This document shows, piece by piece, positions 1-8,271 of a stretch of 64,000 nt of DNA. The notes beneath the pieces were generated by a model. It was given only the letters and a program-made list of their open reading frames with translations, had not been told where the DNA came from and ran no database searches. A program made the translations under genes and the position numbers. Within the stretch, counting starts at the first letter, position 1. Each line of letters begins with the position of its first letter. The DNA comes from Saprospiraceae bacterium (GTDB taxonomy: Bacteria > Bacteroidota > Bacteroidia > Chitinophagales > Saprospiraceae), in assembly GCA_026129545.1 (NCBI GenBank), contig JAHCHX010000001.1:2045501-2109500 (forward strand), read 5' to 3'.

Positions 1-1
1 T

Positions 2-568
2 ATCAACTTCACCCACGAACACGTCAGCATCGGCTCTTTTCCCAACGTGAAAGACCGCACCGTCACCATCAATGGTTTTGCCAAAGGGTTCGCCATGACG
101 GGCTGGCGACTTGGCTACATGGGCGCGCCAAAATACCTCGCCGATGCATGCTCCAAAATACAGGGGCAGGTGACGAGCGGCGCTTCGTCGTTTGGCCAAA
201 AAGCGGGCGCAGTCGCGCTCATGAGCGACCTCGCGCCTACCGAGACCATGCGCGAGGCATTCCGCGAGCGCCGCGACATCGTGATTTCGATGCTCGAAGA
301 AATACCCGGCATCAAGACCAACCACCCCGACGGCGCTTTTTATATTTTCCCAGACATCAGTGCCTTTTTTGGAAAAACGGATGGCCACACCACGATTCGC
401 AACGCCGACGACTTCTGCGATTATGTGATGTCCAACGCCTACGTCGGCCTCGTATCTGGCACGGCATTCGGCGACCCCAACTGCTTCCGGCTGAGCTACG
501 CCGCCTCAGAGGCACAGCTGCGCGAGGCCATCAAACGGATGAAAAATGTGTTGGGAAGGCTGCGATAG
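2..568 (+). CDS. Pyridoxal-phosphate aminotransferase, class I/II (5' truncated)
   Basis: C-terminal part of a fold-type I aminotransferase of the aspartate aminotransferase kind; the frame is open from base 2, so the start lies outside the window. The PLP-lysine region is visible as NGFAKGFAMTGWRLGY, matching the family signature SK-x-FAMTGWRLGY with the Schiff-base lysine in AK. The C-terminal small domain follows (GAFYIFPDIS, then FRLSYAAS, which holds the substrate-carboxylate arginine FRLS). About 188 residues are present of a usual ~390-400. Substrate cannot be decided; aspartate or a branched or aromatic amino acid are all possible. Confident for the family, not for the specific reaction. 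Confidence 0.9.
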   Translation: MNFTHEHVSIGSFPNVKDRTVTINGFAKGFAMTGWRLGYMGAPKYLADACSKIQGQVTSGASSFGQKAGAVALMSDLAPTETMREAFRERRDIVISMLEEIPGIKTNHPDGAFYIFPDISAFFGKTDGHTTIRNADDFCDYVMSNAYVGLVSGTAFGDPNCFRLSYAASEAQLREAIKRMKNVLGRLR

Positions 569-739
569 GCGCTGCGTTCATCTCGCCATTTCTCGCTCCG
601 GCCGACAGTTTTTTGAGTTTTTTGGACAAAATTTATTCGATTTTGAAAACAAAATCAACCCAGTAAACCTTGTCAATCCTTTCAATGAAAAATCACCTGT
701 CAGTGAGTAAAAGACAGAAGCACACAAACACTTTGCTCA

Positions 740-1924
740 ATGAAATTCAGACTCGCTTGCCTTCTGCTGCTCACCCCGCTTTTCCTTTTTTCAAACTGCA
801 AAAAGCAATCAAGCCTCACAGATATTGACCCACCCGCTCAGGACACGACCAGCAAAAACTTTTTCTTTGGCGCAGACCTGTCATACGTCAACGAAATGGA
901 GGACTGCGGCGTGGTTTACAAGGAAAACGGCACTGCCAAAGACCCTTACCGCATTTTTGCCGACAACAATTGCAACCTCGTCCGGCTGAGACTTTGGCAC
1001 ACTCCCTCTTGGCACGACACGCTGAACGCGGGCAAACGCTACTCCGATTTTCAGGATGTGAAAAAGAGCATCCGGCGTGCCAAAGACCTCGGTATGGCCG
1101 TGTTGCTCGATTTCCACCTTTCCGATACTTGGGCCGACCCCAGCCGCCAGTTGGTGCCAAAAGCATGGGAACCCGTGGTGGACAACTTGCCCGTGCTGAA
1201 AGACTCGCTCTTCAACTACATCTCACAGACACTCCTACAACTGAACGCCGAGGGACTGCTGCCCGAAATGGTGCAAATCGGCAACGAAACCAACCGGGGC
1301 ATCCTGCTTTCGCCGCAGGTCAACAACGCAGGATGGTCGTTGGATTGGAGCAGAAACAGCCAATTGTTCAACACCGCCATTAGCGCCGTGCGCAGCGTGG
1401 AACAAACCGTCGGCAAAAAGGTAAAAGTGGCGCTGCACGTCGCTGCTCCAGCAGAGGCAAAATGGCTCACGGAAGGTTTTTGGAATGCCGGAGTGAGGGA
1501 TTTCGACTTGATTGGCTTGTCCTATTATTGGGCTTGGCACAAACCCACGACCATCACAGAGGCTGGCAGCGTCGTAGCGGAGTTGCGTCAAAAATACCCC
1601 GGCAAGGACGTGATGATTTTTGAAACGGGCTACATCTGGACCACTCAATCGAACGACGCGGCGAACAATATCATCAGCGAGGTGCATCCCAACTATTCGC
1701 CCGCCAGCCCTGCCAACCAGCAAAAATGGCTTGTGGATTTGACCAAAGAAGTCATGAAACGCGGCGGAATCGGTGTCATTTATTGGGAGCCTGCGTGGGT
1801 TTCCTCGCCCTGCTGGACCCAATGGGGGCAAGGCTCGCATCAGGAACATGCCACGTTTTTTGATTTCCAAAACAATGTGCTGCCAACGGGAGGAATGTAC
1901 TGGATGACTCAAAAATACGATTGA
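740..1924 (+). CDS. Secreted arabinogalactan endo-beta-1,4-galactanase (GH53), lipoprotein
   Basis: 394 residues. Glycoside hydrolase family 53 cleaves beta-1,4-galactan side chains of pectin. The N-terminus is a lipoprotein signal peptide ending in a lipobox (LFSNC, Cys about 20), so the enzyme is probably anchored in the envelope. The family opening FGADLSYVNEME and the strand LVRLRLWHTP are present. The predicted acid/base is Glu183 in VQIGNETN and the nucleophile is Glu295 in IFETGY, the two conserved clan GH-A glutamates. No SusC/SusD pair or other glycan enzyme lies nearby, so this is not a recognisable polysaccharide utilisation locus. It is convergent with the regulator gene downstream, with a family C repeat between them. 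Confidence 0.9.
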   Translation: MKFRLACLLLLTPLFLFSNCKKQSSLTDIDPPAQDTTSKNFFFGADLSYVNEMEDCGVVYKENGTAKDPYRIFADNNCNLVRLRLWHTPSWHDTLNAGKRYSDFQDVKKSIRRAKDLGMAVLLDFHLSDTWADPSRQLVPKAWEPVVDNLPVLKDSLFNYISQTLLQLNAEGLLPEMVQIGNETNRGILLSPQVNNAGWSLDWSRNSQLFNTAISAVRSVEQTVGKKVKVALHVAAPAEAKWLTEGFWNAGVRDFDLIGLSYYWAWHKPTTITEAGSVVAELRQKYPGKDVMIFETGYIWTTQSNDAANNIISEVHPNYSPASPANQQKWLVDLTKEVMKRGGIGVIYWEPAWVSSPCWTQWGQGSHQEHATFFDFQNNVLPTGGMYWMTQKYD

Positions 1925-1941
1925 TGCGAATTAGGGATTGA

Positions 1942-2049
1942 GATACACTTCGTGTCACCTGTTTTTGGGCATGGCCAAAAGCGCAATCTGCTCAAAATCG
2001 GGGAGAGCAAACATGGCCATCCGACAAATCCCATCGAATCAAGGTATAA
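1942..2049 (+). repeat. Family C repeat, copy C1
   Basis: About 108 bp, similar to five other copies in the window. Shared landmarks are a left end ATACxCTTCG, a middle with GGCATGGC and GCAATCTGCT, and a right end GAATCAAGGTATAA. It lies between two convergent genes. Confidence 0.75.
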
Positions 2050-2166
2050 AATGCTGAAAACGGGCGCTGCTCGGGGGGCGATTTGAGGTCGCCGCCAGAA
2101 AAATGCTTGAGCATCTGACGCAAAAAAAAGTTCAACGCTTGACTTGCACGAGCGAGGTATTCCGCT

Positions 2167-3726
2167 TCAATAGAGCCGATTTTGCGGCGGCGGCACATAG
2201 AGCAACAAGGTGTTCTCTCCAAAATACTCTTTAAAGGCGAGCGCAAAAGTGCCCGGACTTGTGAACCCCACCAACTCGGCAATGGCCTGAGGGTTGCCCG
2301 CCCGTTTTTCCAACAATACTTTGGCTTTTTCCAATCGCATCTCACGGATGAACTGCACGGGTTCTTTGCCCGTCAGCACCTTCAGTTTCTTGGCAAAATG
2401 CGCCTTGGTCATCTGCAACTTACGCGCAATGTCGTCGGCCATGAAATCGGGAGCGGCGAGATTGTGCTCAATCATCTGCACCGAACGCAGCAAGAAGGGG
2501 TCTTCGATGGGGATGCGGTTTTCGGTGAAATAAAGCTGCATGAAGCGGTTGAACTGCTCGTGCTTCACCTTGCGAGCATCGAGCAGGCGCTGCACGGAAG
2601 CATCGAACTCATTGTCAATGACCGGGCGGGTGAACCACACATCCGCGCCAGCCCGCAAGGCGTCGAGCTTGCCTTCGTTGCCAAATTTATCGGTCAAAAG
2701 CACCACCGGGATGTGGTTGGTGCGTTCGGAGAGTTTGATTTGCCGCGCGATTTCGATGCCCGTGCGACCATTGAGTACCGCGTCGCATACGATTAGGTCG
2801 GGCAGGAGGTCGTTGGCCATTTGTAGTCCTTCATTGGGCGACGCGGCCGTTTCTATTTGAAAACGGTCGGATAAAAGCGACTTCATATAAAGCACCACTT
2901 GGCGGTTAGGCTCTATCAGCAGCGCCACTTGCTCGGGCTTCGGGCCTTGATAAAGTTGGTATGGGTCGGGGGGTGGAGGGACGGCCACGGCGGTTTGGGC
3001 GGCCTCCACTGCCTGTGCGATGGCCTGCTCCTCTGCTTCGCGGCGAAGATTGGTGCGCATCATGTCCCACTCCAATTCTTTTCGCTCCAAGTGCTTGCGC
3101 CAACGGTCGGTGTTGAGATAGTAAGCCACCAGCAAGGCGACAAACATCAAAGCCACAATGCCGGCCCAGAGCATCCCCTTGCTTCGCTCGATGTGGAAGT
3201 AGTCGTTGTATTCGAGCATCTCTTGCTCGCGCACGCGCGAGATGGAGTCGAGTTTGACCTTGATATTGTTGTGTTCTGCCCGACGCTGACGCGCCGCGAT
3301 GGTGTCTTGCGCGATGGTAAGAAGCTTATGGCAAGTCAGGGCTTGGTCGGGCAAATCCCATCTGCGGTATTCTGCCACCAGCTTATCTAACAGCGCGACC
3401 TTTGTTTCGTAGTTAGGGTCTTTGCGGGCATCCAGTTCGGCATCGGCGAGCAGACGAGTGGCGCTGCGCTCGTCACTATTGGCCTTGTAAACATTGGAAA
3501 TCAAAACGAGTGCCGTCGGCGATATGGCCAAGCGGTTGCGTCGCAAAAAATCACGGTAGCCTTCGGCTTCTATTTGCGCCTGTTCGTAGTTGCCCGCCTG
3601 CAACAACTGCGTGAGCAAGGTAAAGCGTGTGCTGAGCGTGTCTGCCACAAGGTCGTTTTGGGCGGACAAAGGCCCGACCGCCAAGAGCAGCAGCAACAAA
3701 AGACCGATTTGGGTGGACTGGCGCAT
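2167..3726 (-). CDS. Membrane-anchored REC-AraC regulator without a kinase
   Basis: 519 residues. An N-terminal signal peptide (LLLLLLLAVGPLSAQ) is followed by a roughly 150-residue helical, TPR-like periplasmic region, then a transmembrane helix (GMLWAGIVALMFVALLVAYY, about residue 185-205), a short linker, a receiver-like domain (about 265-385) and a C-terminal AraC helix-turn-helix domain (about 410-515). The order resembles a hybrid two-component system from which the histidine kinase has been removed. The receiver keeps the phospho-acceptor Asp (VCDAVLNG) and the Thr (LLTDK), but the first acidic pair is EP rather than ED/DD and the invariant Lys is Arg (FTRPV). Signalling by canonical phosphotransfer is therefore doubtful. 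Transcribed divergently from the permease gene. Target genes are unknown. Confidence 0.8.
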   Translation of the reverse strand: MRQSTQIGLLLLLLLAVGPLSAQNDLVADTLSTRFTLLTQLLQAGNYEQAQIEAEGYRDFLRRNRLAISPTALVLISNVYKANSDERSATRLLADAELDARKDPNYETKVALLDKLVAEYRRWDLPDQALTCHKLLTIAQDTIAARQRRAEHNNIKVKLDSISRVREQEMLEYNDYFHIERSKGMLWAGIVALMFVALLVAYYLNTDRWRKHLERKELEWDMMRTNLRREAEEQAIAQAVEAAQTAVAVPPPPDPYQLYQGPKPEQVALLIEPNRQVVLYMKSLLSDRFQIETAASPNEGLQMANDLLPDLIVCDAVLNGRTGIEIARQIKLSERTNHIPVVLLTDKFGNEGKLDALRAGADVWFTRPVIDNEFDASVQRLLDARKVKHEQFNRFMQLYFTENRIPIEDPFLLRSVQMIEHNLAAPDFMADDIARKLQMTKAHFAKKLKVLTGKEPVQFIREMRLEKAKVLLEKRAGNPQAIAELVGFTSPGTFALAFKEYFGENTLLLYVPPPQNRLY

Positions 3727-3908
3727 AAAGTCAGATTCGTTCTCGGAGGGGGGTGAATGGATGGCAAACCTACATGAAAACTCGTGTTCTCACAAAACGG
3801 TTCGGAAATTCAACAACTTTGCGATGCCCAAAATGACGGAATGACGACCGCGCTTGTATTTTTACCGCTGGTTTAAGAAGAAAATAACTTTCCATCTTAA
3901 TATCTTTT

Positions 3909-5003
3909 ATGTTCAATCTTCAAGGACAACTCTCACGCACCCAAAGCCTTACCCTCGGCATCGCTGGCGCGGCATTGCTCATCGGGCTGTGGTGGCTGCT
4001 CGCCGAAATGCTCGCCGTGCCCGCGCTCGACTATCGCGCCCCCAATCTTGACGACCCTTCCCTCCAAAACCTCAACCGCGACTCGCTGCTCTTGGCCGAC
4101 AGCATCCAATTCGCCAATGCCAAGCAAGTAGGCAAAATCTATAAAATACTGCCCACACCGCTTCACGTCCTCCAAGCATACCCGAAACTCACCCATGAAG
4201 ACGCGCTCGCCAAGCACACTTTTCACTCCATTTGGCTCAATCTCAATGGCTATTTCTGGGCCATCGTCCTTTCTTTGCTCATCGGCGGCCTCATTGGGTT
4301 CATCCCGCTGTTCAATGGCTTGTTCTCCAAACCCGTGGATGCCTTGCGCTATTTGCCCATATCGGCACTGACGGGCTTGTTCATGTTGTGGTTTGGTCTT
4401 GGCGATGGCATGAAAGTCGCTTTTCTGGCCTTTGGCATTTTGGTCTATATGATTCCGGTGATAGTGCAGCGCATCCGCGAGACGGAGAACGTGCATTTGC
4501 AAACAACCCATACCCTCGGCGCCACTGGCTGGCAGACCATGCGCTCCGTCTATATCCCCTCCGTTTTTTCAAAATTCACCGAAGACCTGCGCGTGCTCAC
4601 CGCCATCTCTTGGACTTACATCATCATCGCCGAAATACTCAACAACACGGGCGGCCTCGGCTCGCTCATCTACTGGCTGGCACGCCGCGACAAGACCGAC
4701 AAAGTGTTTGCCGTGTTGTTGCTCATCATCCTCATTGGCATCCTGCAAGACCGACTGTTCGTCTATCTCGACAAGCGCCTCTTTCCATACAAGCATTACA
4801 AGACCAAGGCCGAAGGACTAAGGGAAGTGCAGACGGGGATTTACATCGTGCTCGGCGCTTTCGCGCTGGCGGTGCTGCTGCCTTTGTTCATCAATTTTCC
4901 TGCCGGAATGTTGTTTCAAGGGGCGGGTTTGGTGATTTTGGCCGCAATTGGCCTCATTTTGATGGGGGAAATGAAGTTGTGGAAGAGCCTGCAAAGCGCT
5001 TGA
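3909..5003 (+). CDS. ABC transporter permease, SsuC/TauC/NrtB-like
   Basis: 364 residues, inner membrane. It resembles permeases of nitrate/sulfonate/taurine-type importers: a first transmembrane helix near residue 15-35, a long loop, then a binding-protein-dependent transport domain with the cytoplasmic EAA-type loop (HTLGATGWQTMRSVYIPS, about residue 200-217). Two features differ from the usual ~260-residue form. There is an approximately 80-residue insertion between TM1 and the transport core, and two extra hydrophobic helices at the C-terminus (after residue 310). No ATPase or binding-protein gene is adjacent; the peptide-type ATPase at 8.3 kb belongs to a different family. Substrate unknown. 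The stop codon lies 3 bp from the convergent exonuclease gene. Confidence 0.82.
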   Translation: MFNLQGQLSRTQSLTLGIAGAALLIGLWWLLAEMLAVPALDYRAPNLDDPSLQNLNRDSLLLADSIQFANAKQVGKIYKILPTPLHVLQAYPKLTHEDALAKHTFHSIWLNLNGYFWAIVLSLLIGGLIGFIPLFNGLFSKPVDALRYLPISALTGLFMLWFGLGDGMKVAFLAFGILVYMIPVIVQRIRETENVHLQTTHTLGATGWQTMRSVYIPSVFSKFTEDLRVLTAISWTYIIIAEILNNTGGLGSLIYWLARRDKTDKVFAVLLLIILIGILQDRLFVYLDKRLFPYKHYKTKAEGLREVQTGIYIVLGAFALAVLLPLFINFPAGMLFQGAGLVILAAIGLILMGEMKLWKSLQSA

Positions 5004-5006
5004 TTG

Positions 5007-5549
5007 TCACAGGCTCCAGCTCCCCAAATACTTCAAAAACAGTTTGGTCAGGTTCTCCGCGTCCGAGATGCCGCGGTGGTGTTGCCCCGTGAACAGGATG
5101 CCCTCGCCTTCCACCGCTTTGCGCAGGCCGATGCCGCGCCGCATCCGTTTCATATGCTTATACTGTTCTTTCAAGTTGGCGTGGCGCTCCGTCCACTCCG
5201 CGTCTATGCGATGAAGGCGGCAGTCGTGGGCAAACATCCGTCGGTCGAAGTTGCCCCAAGAACACAGTACATAGTCCTCCTCCTCGATGCGCCCCCAATC
5301 CAAAAACTCTTGAATCACCTCCGGGAAAGGTCGCGCACGATTCACGTCAACCTGTTCGATACCAGTCAGTTGGCGACAGAATTGGGACAACACGGGATGC
5401 ACCTTCGGACGGACAAAGCGATTGAACTTGCCGCGCACCTCCCCATAAGGATTGATTCGGAACGCCCCGATTTCAATGATTTCCTGCACATAGCCCGGCG
5501 GTGGGTTTTCCCAACAAGTGGCTTCAAGGTCATACACGATGTAGTTCAT
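5007..5549 (-). CDS. DEDDh 3'-5' exonuclease (ERI-1/KapD-like)
   Basis: 180 residues from the ATG at 5549, chosen because the exonuclease motif starts at once (MNYIVYDLEATCW) and the open frame upstream is only a family A repeat. Exo I is DLEAT, with the two metal-binding acidic residues; an EIIEIGA strand follows. Later motifs NFDRRMF (Exo II region) and HHRGISDAEN (Exo III, HxxxxD) are all present. Such proteins trim RNA or DNA 3' ends; the single-domain form resembles the ERI-1/KapD exoribonuclease group. Its cellular substrate cannot be told from sequence. Ends 3 bp from the permease gene, tail to tail. Confidence 0.85.
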   Translation of the reverse strand: MNYIVYDLEATCWENPPPGYVQEIIEIGAFRINPYGEVRGKFNRFVRPKVHPVLSQFCRQLTGIEQVDVNRARPFPEVIQEFLDWGRIEEEDYVLCSWGNFDRRMFAHDCRLHRIDAEWTERHANLKEQYKHMKRMRRGIGLRKAVEGEGILFTGQHHRGISDAENLTKLFLKYLGSWSL

Positions 5550-5578
5550 GTTTATCTGAATTGAGGGCAGAAGTACGA

Positions 5579-5633
5579 GACTTGTTGCGGTGGAGGCCTT
5601 TGGCGAAGGGAAAGCCCTCCACCGCAACAAGTC
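5579..5633 (-). repeat. Family A palindromic element, short form, copy A1
   Basis: 55 bp: an 18-bp perfect inverted repeat (GACTTGTTGCGGTGGAGG and its complement) around a 19-bp loop. It is an internally deleted form of the 160-bp family A element. Unlike the other copies it is not flanked by TA. It lies between the divergent exonuclease and glycosyltransferase genes. Confidence 0.85.
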
Positions 5634-5732
5634 CATTTGTTCGGGATTCGGACAGCGTTTTCGTTGATTCGGATGAACCAACAAAAAAGCATGACTTTTG
5701 GGGCGAAATAAAGACTATTTTTTGTGCAAACA

Positions 5733-6974
5733 ATGTCTCTGGTTCCAACCCCTCCAAACATCCTGCTCCTCAACACATATACGCAAGGCGGAGCGGGCGT
5801 GGCTTGCCGAAGGCTGCAAACAGCGTTGCAGGCCTCCGGCATCACCGCTAATCTATTGACAGCCAGCGATGTCGGCCGTCGTTGGCCCTTCTATGCCGAA
5901 CGGCTTTCTTTCGTCCCGTTCGAACGCGACCCATCGGTGCGGTTTGCGTTTTCCTTGGCCAATTTTGGGAAAAACCTCTCGCGACACCCGTTGGTGCGTC
6001 AAGCCGACGTGCTGCACCTGCACTGGGTGAATCAGGGATTGCTGTCGCTGAAAAACATTCATCAATTGGCCCAACTGGGCAAGCCCATCGTCTGGACGCT
6101 GCACGATATGTGGGCATTCACGGGCGGCTGTCATTACAGCAGGGGATGCGAACGTTTCAAACAAACGTGTGGCCAATGCCCTTTTTTGAAACATCCCGCG
6201 CCCAACGATTTGTCGAACCGCGTGTGGCATCGCAAAAAGGCTTTGTTTCCCAAAAACATCCATTTCGTCACTTGCAGCGAATGGCTGGCGGAAGTGGCGC
6301 GTTCGAGCAGGCTGCTGAAAGACTACCCGGTGACGGCCATCCCCAACCCGATTGACACGGCAGTTTTCAAACCCTCCACGGCAGCACAAAGGCAGACGTT
6401 CCGCACAGAGCGTGGCATCTCGCCCGACGCACACGTCTTGCTCTTTGCCGCCATGAAAATCAGCGAAGAGCGCAAAGGCTTCCGGTTTCTCCTCGAAGCC
6501 TTGCAAACGCTCAAAGCACAATGCCCGGATATTAGGCTGGAAATACTGGTGTTGGGCAAATCCGAGACAGAGACTTTGGCGGCCCTCCCCTACCCCGTCC
6601 ATTCGTTGGGCTTGGTGAGCGAACAGGCAAAATTGGTGCAGGCCTATGGCGCAGCGGACGTGTTCGCCATACCGTCGCTGGAAGACAATCTGCCCAACAC
6701 GGTGATGGAATCGCTGGCCTGCGGCACCCCGGTCGCCGGATTTGCCACTGGCGGCATCCCAGAAATGGTGGGGCATTTGAAAGAAGGGTTCGTCGCGCCA
6801 CAAGGCGACAGCCAAGCCTTGGCAACAGGGCTTGTCGAAATTTTGGCAGGCAAGTCGCCCTTGGCAGCTTACCGGGAGGCCGCACGGCGAAAAGTGGAGC
6901 TCGAATACACCCACGAAGCGGTGGCGAAGCGATATTTGAAAATATATGCCAGCGCTATCCCCAACAACCAATAA
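5733..6974 (+). CDS. Glycosyltransferase, GT4 (GT-B fold)
   Basis: 413 residues from the ATG at 5733; an in-frame GTG nine bases upstream is the alternative. N-terminal GT-B Rossmann domain with the acceptor-side glycine-rich start (NTYTQGGAGVACRRL), and a C-terminal donor-binding domain with the GT4 E-x7-E region (EDNLPNTVMESLACGTPV). Enzymes of this type transfer a sugar from an NDP-sugar to a polysaccharide or lipid acceptor on the cytoplasmic face of the membrane. The WTLHDMWAFTGGCHY and CxxCP segments are typical of GT4 enzymes in Bacteroidota surface-polysaccharide clusters, but this gene stands alone. Confidence 0.88.
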   Translation: MSLVPTPPNILLLNTYTQGGAGVACRRLQTALQASGITANLLTASDVGRRWPFYAERLSFVPFERDPSVRFAFSLANFGKNLSRHPLVRQADVLHLHWVNQGLLSLKNIHQLAQLGKPIVWTLHDMWAFTGGCHYSRGCERFKQTCGQCPFLKHPAPNDLSNRVWHRKKALFPKNIHFVTCSEWLAEVARSSRLLKDYPVTAIPNPIDTAVFKPSTAAQRQTFRTERGISPDAHVLLFAAMKISEERKGFRFLLEALQTLKAQCPDIRLEILVLGKSETETLAALPYPVHSLGLVSEQAKLVQAYGAADVFAIPSLEDNLPNTVMESLACGTPVAGFATGGIPEMVGHLKEGFVAPQGDSQALATGLVEILAGKSPLAAYREAARRKVELEYTHEAVAKRYLKIYASAIPNNQ

Positions 6975-7034
6975 CCCAAATTTTGGGGCAAGGAACGCGA
7001 ACGGACGGAAAATCAAAAACCTTGAAACCTTATT

Positions 7035-7042
7035 TACCTTTA
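7035..7042 (+). promoter_or_regulatory. Possible -7 box (TACCTTTA) for the RNase D gene
   Basis: Resembles the Bacteroidota -7 consensus TAnnTTTG with one mismatch, 4 bp before the ATG. No good -33 TTTG at the right spacing. Weak call. Confidence 0.25.
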
Positions 7043-7046
7043 CCCG

Positions 7047-8213
7047 ATGAATTACCGCGTACACTTCCTCGAAAGACAGCACGACTTCGAGCGCGTCATG
7101 GATGCCTTGGCGGGAGCCGAATGGATTGGGTTCGACACCGAATTTGTCGGCGAAAAAACCTACATACCCGTGCTGTGCCTCATCCAAGTCGTCGCCGAAA
7201 ACGACATCTATCTCATTGATACCCTCCGCATCCACGACCTCCGAAAATTTCTCGACATCGTGACCGACCCAACGGTGCTGAAAATCACCCACGCAGGCGA
7301 TAACGACTACCGGCTGCTCAACACCCTCTACGGCACGGTGCCACAAAACACCTTCGACACTCAAATCGCTGCCGGGTTTGTAGGCTACAACTATCCCGCG
7401 GGCTTTGCCAAAATCGTGGAGCGCGAGCTCCGCGTCGCCCTCGCCAAAAGCCACACCGTCACCGACTGGGCCGCTCGCCCGCTCGATGCCAAAGCGATTG
7501 ACTACGCGGTAGAGGACGTCAAATACCTGCCCGCCCTGCACGAACGGCTCACCCGAAAACTTGCCCGCCACCAGCGCGAACCCTGGGCACGCGAAGAAAA
7601 CCGCAAATGGGAAACCCCCGATTGCTACACCGTTGACCCCAATAAGGAACTGCTCTCCAACGATTTCGTGCACCAGCTAAACCTCCAAGAACAAGTGTTC
7701 CTCATGCGGATCTACCGTTGGCGCTTGGAACGAGCGATGGAACTGAACATCCCCAAAGAGCAGGTGCTCCAAAGCCGTTTTGTCAGCACCGTGCTACGCG
7801 CCACCAAAGACGGCCCCAACGCCTTCCGCGCCAACCGCACCTTGCCGGAAAACGTGTGGAAAAAAAACCTGGAGGCTTGGCAAGAACTCTGGCGCAGAAA
7901 ACCCAACGACGAGGAAAAGGAATTTCTGAACGGGCTGCCCAAGCCCGTTCCCGAAGACCCCGAACGCGAATGGACAATGGAACTCCTCTACCATTTTGTA
8001 AAAAAACAATGCCTCGAGCATGAAATCAGCGCCGCGCTCCTGCTCCCCAAAGGCGACTTTAACCGCCTCAAAGCAGGCAGCGACGACTTCGACCAATCGC
8101 TATTGACAGGCTGGCGAGCGGCACTGCTTGGCCGCGAACTGGTGGAATGGCTCGTGAAGGGCGAAAAAATCGAGGTGGAATGGAGCGAGGGCTTTTGCAA
8201 ATTGACCATGTAA
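7047..8213 (+). CDS. rnd: Ribonuclease D
   Basis: 388 residues, close to the family length. DEDDy 3'-5' exoribonuclease that trims tRNA and other structured RNA 3' ends. Exo I is WIGFDTEF (Asp30, Glu32), Exo II is HAGDNDYRLL, and Exo III is YAVEDVKYL with the Tyr that marks the DEDDy class. The helical C-terminal half carries the HRDC-type RNA-binding region (RLERAMELNIPKEQVLQ). Preceded by a possible -7 box and probably transcribed with the ABC ATPase gene that starts 58 bp downstream on the same strand. Confidence 0.93.
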   Translation: MNYRVHFLERQHDFERVMDALAGAEWIGFDTEFVGEKTYIPVLCLIQVVAENDIYLIDTLRIHDLRKFLDIVTDPTVLKITHAGDNDYRLLNTLYGTVPQNTFDTQIAAGFVGYNYPAGFAKIVERELRVALAKSHTVTDWAARPLDAKAIDYAVEDVKYLPALHERLTRKLARHQREPWAREENRKWETPDCYTVDPNKELLSNDFVHQLNLQEQVFLMRIYRWRLERAMELNIPKEQVLQSRFVSTVLRATKDGPNAFRANRTLPENVWKKNLEAWQELWRRKPNDEEKEFLNGLPKPVPEDPEREWTMELLYHFVKKQCLEHEISAALLLPKGDFNRLKAGSDDFDQSLLTGWRAALLGRELVEWLVKGEKIEVEWSEGFCKLTM

Positions 8214-8271
8214 CGCCAACCTCCGATTGGCGACACTTTCTACCAAAACCAACCAAAGGCTGGTGCTACCT

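Noticed and set aside
740..1924. Galactan utilisation locus
   Set aside because: GH53 enzyme has no SusC/SusD, regulator or transporter of that type beside it.
5853..7673. 606-codon minus-strand open frame
   Set aside because: Antisense to the glycosyltransferase and RNase D genes.
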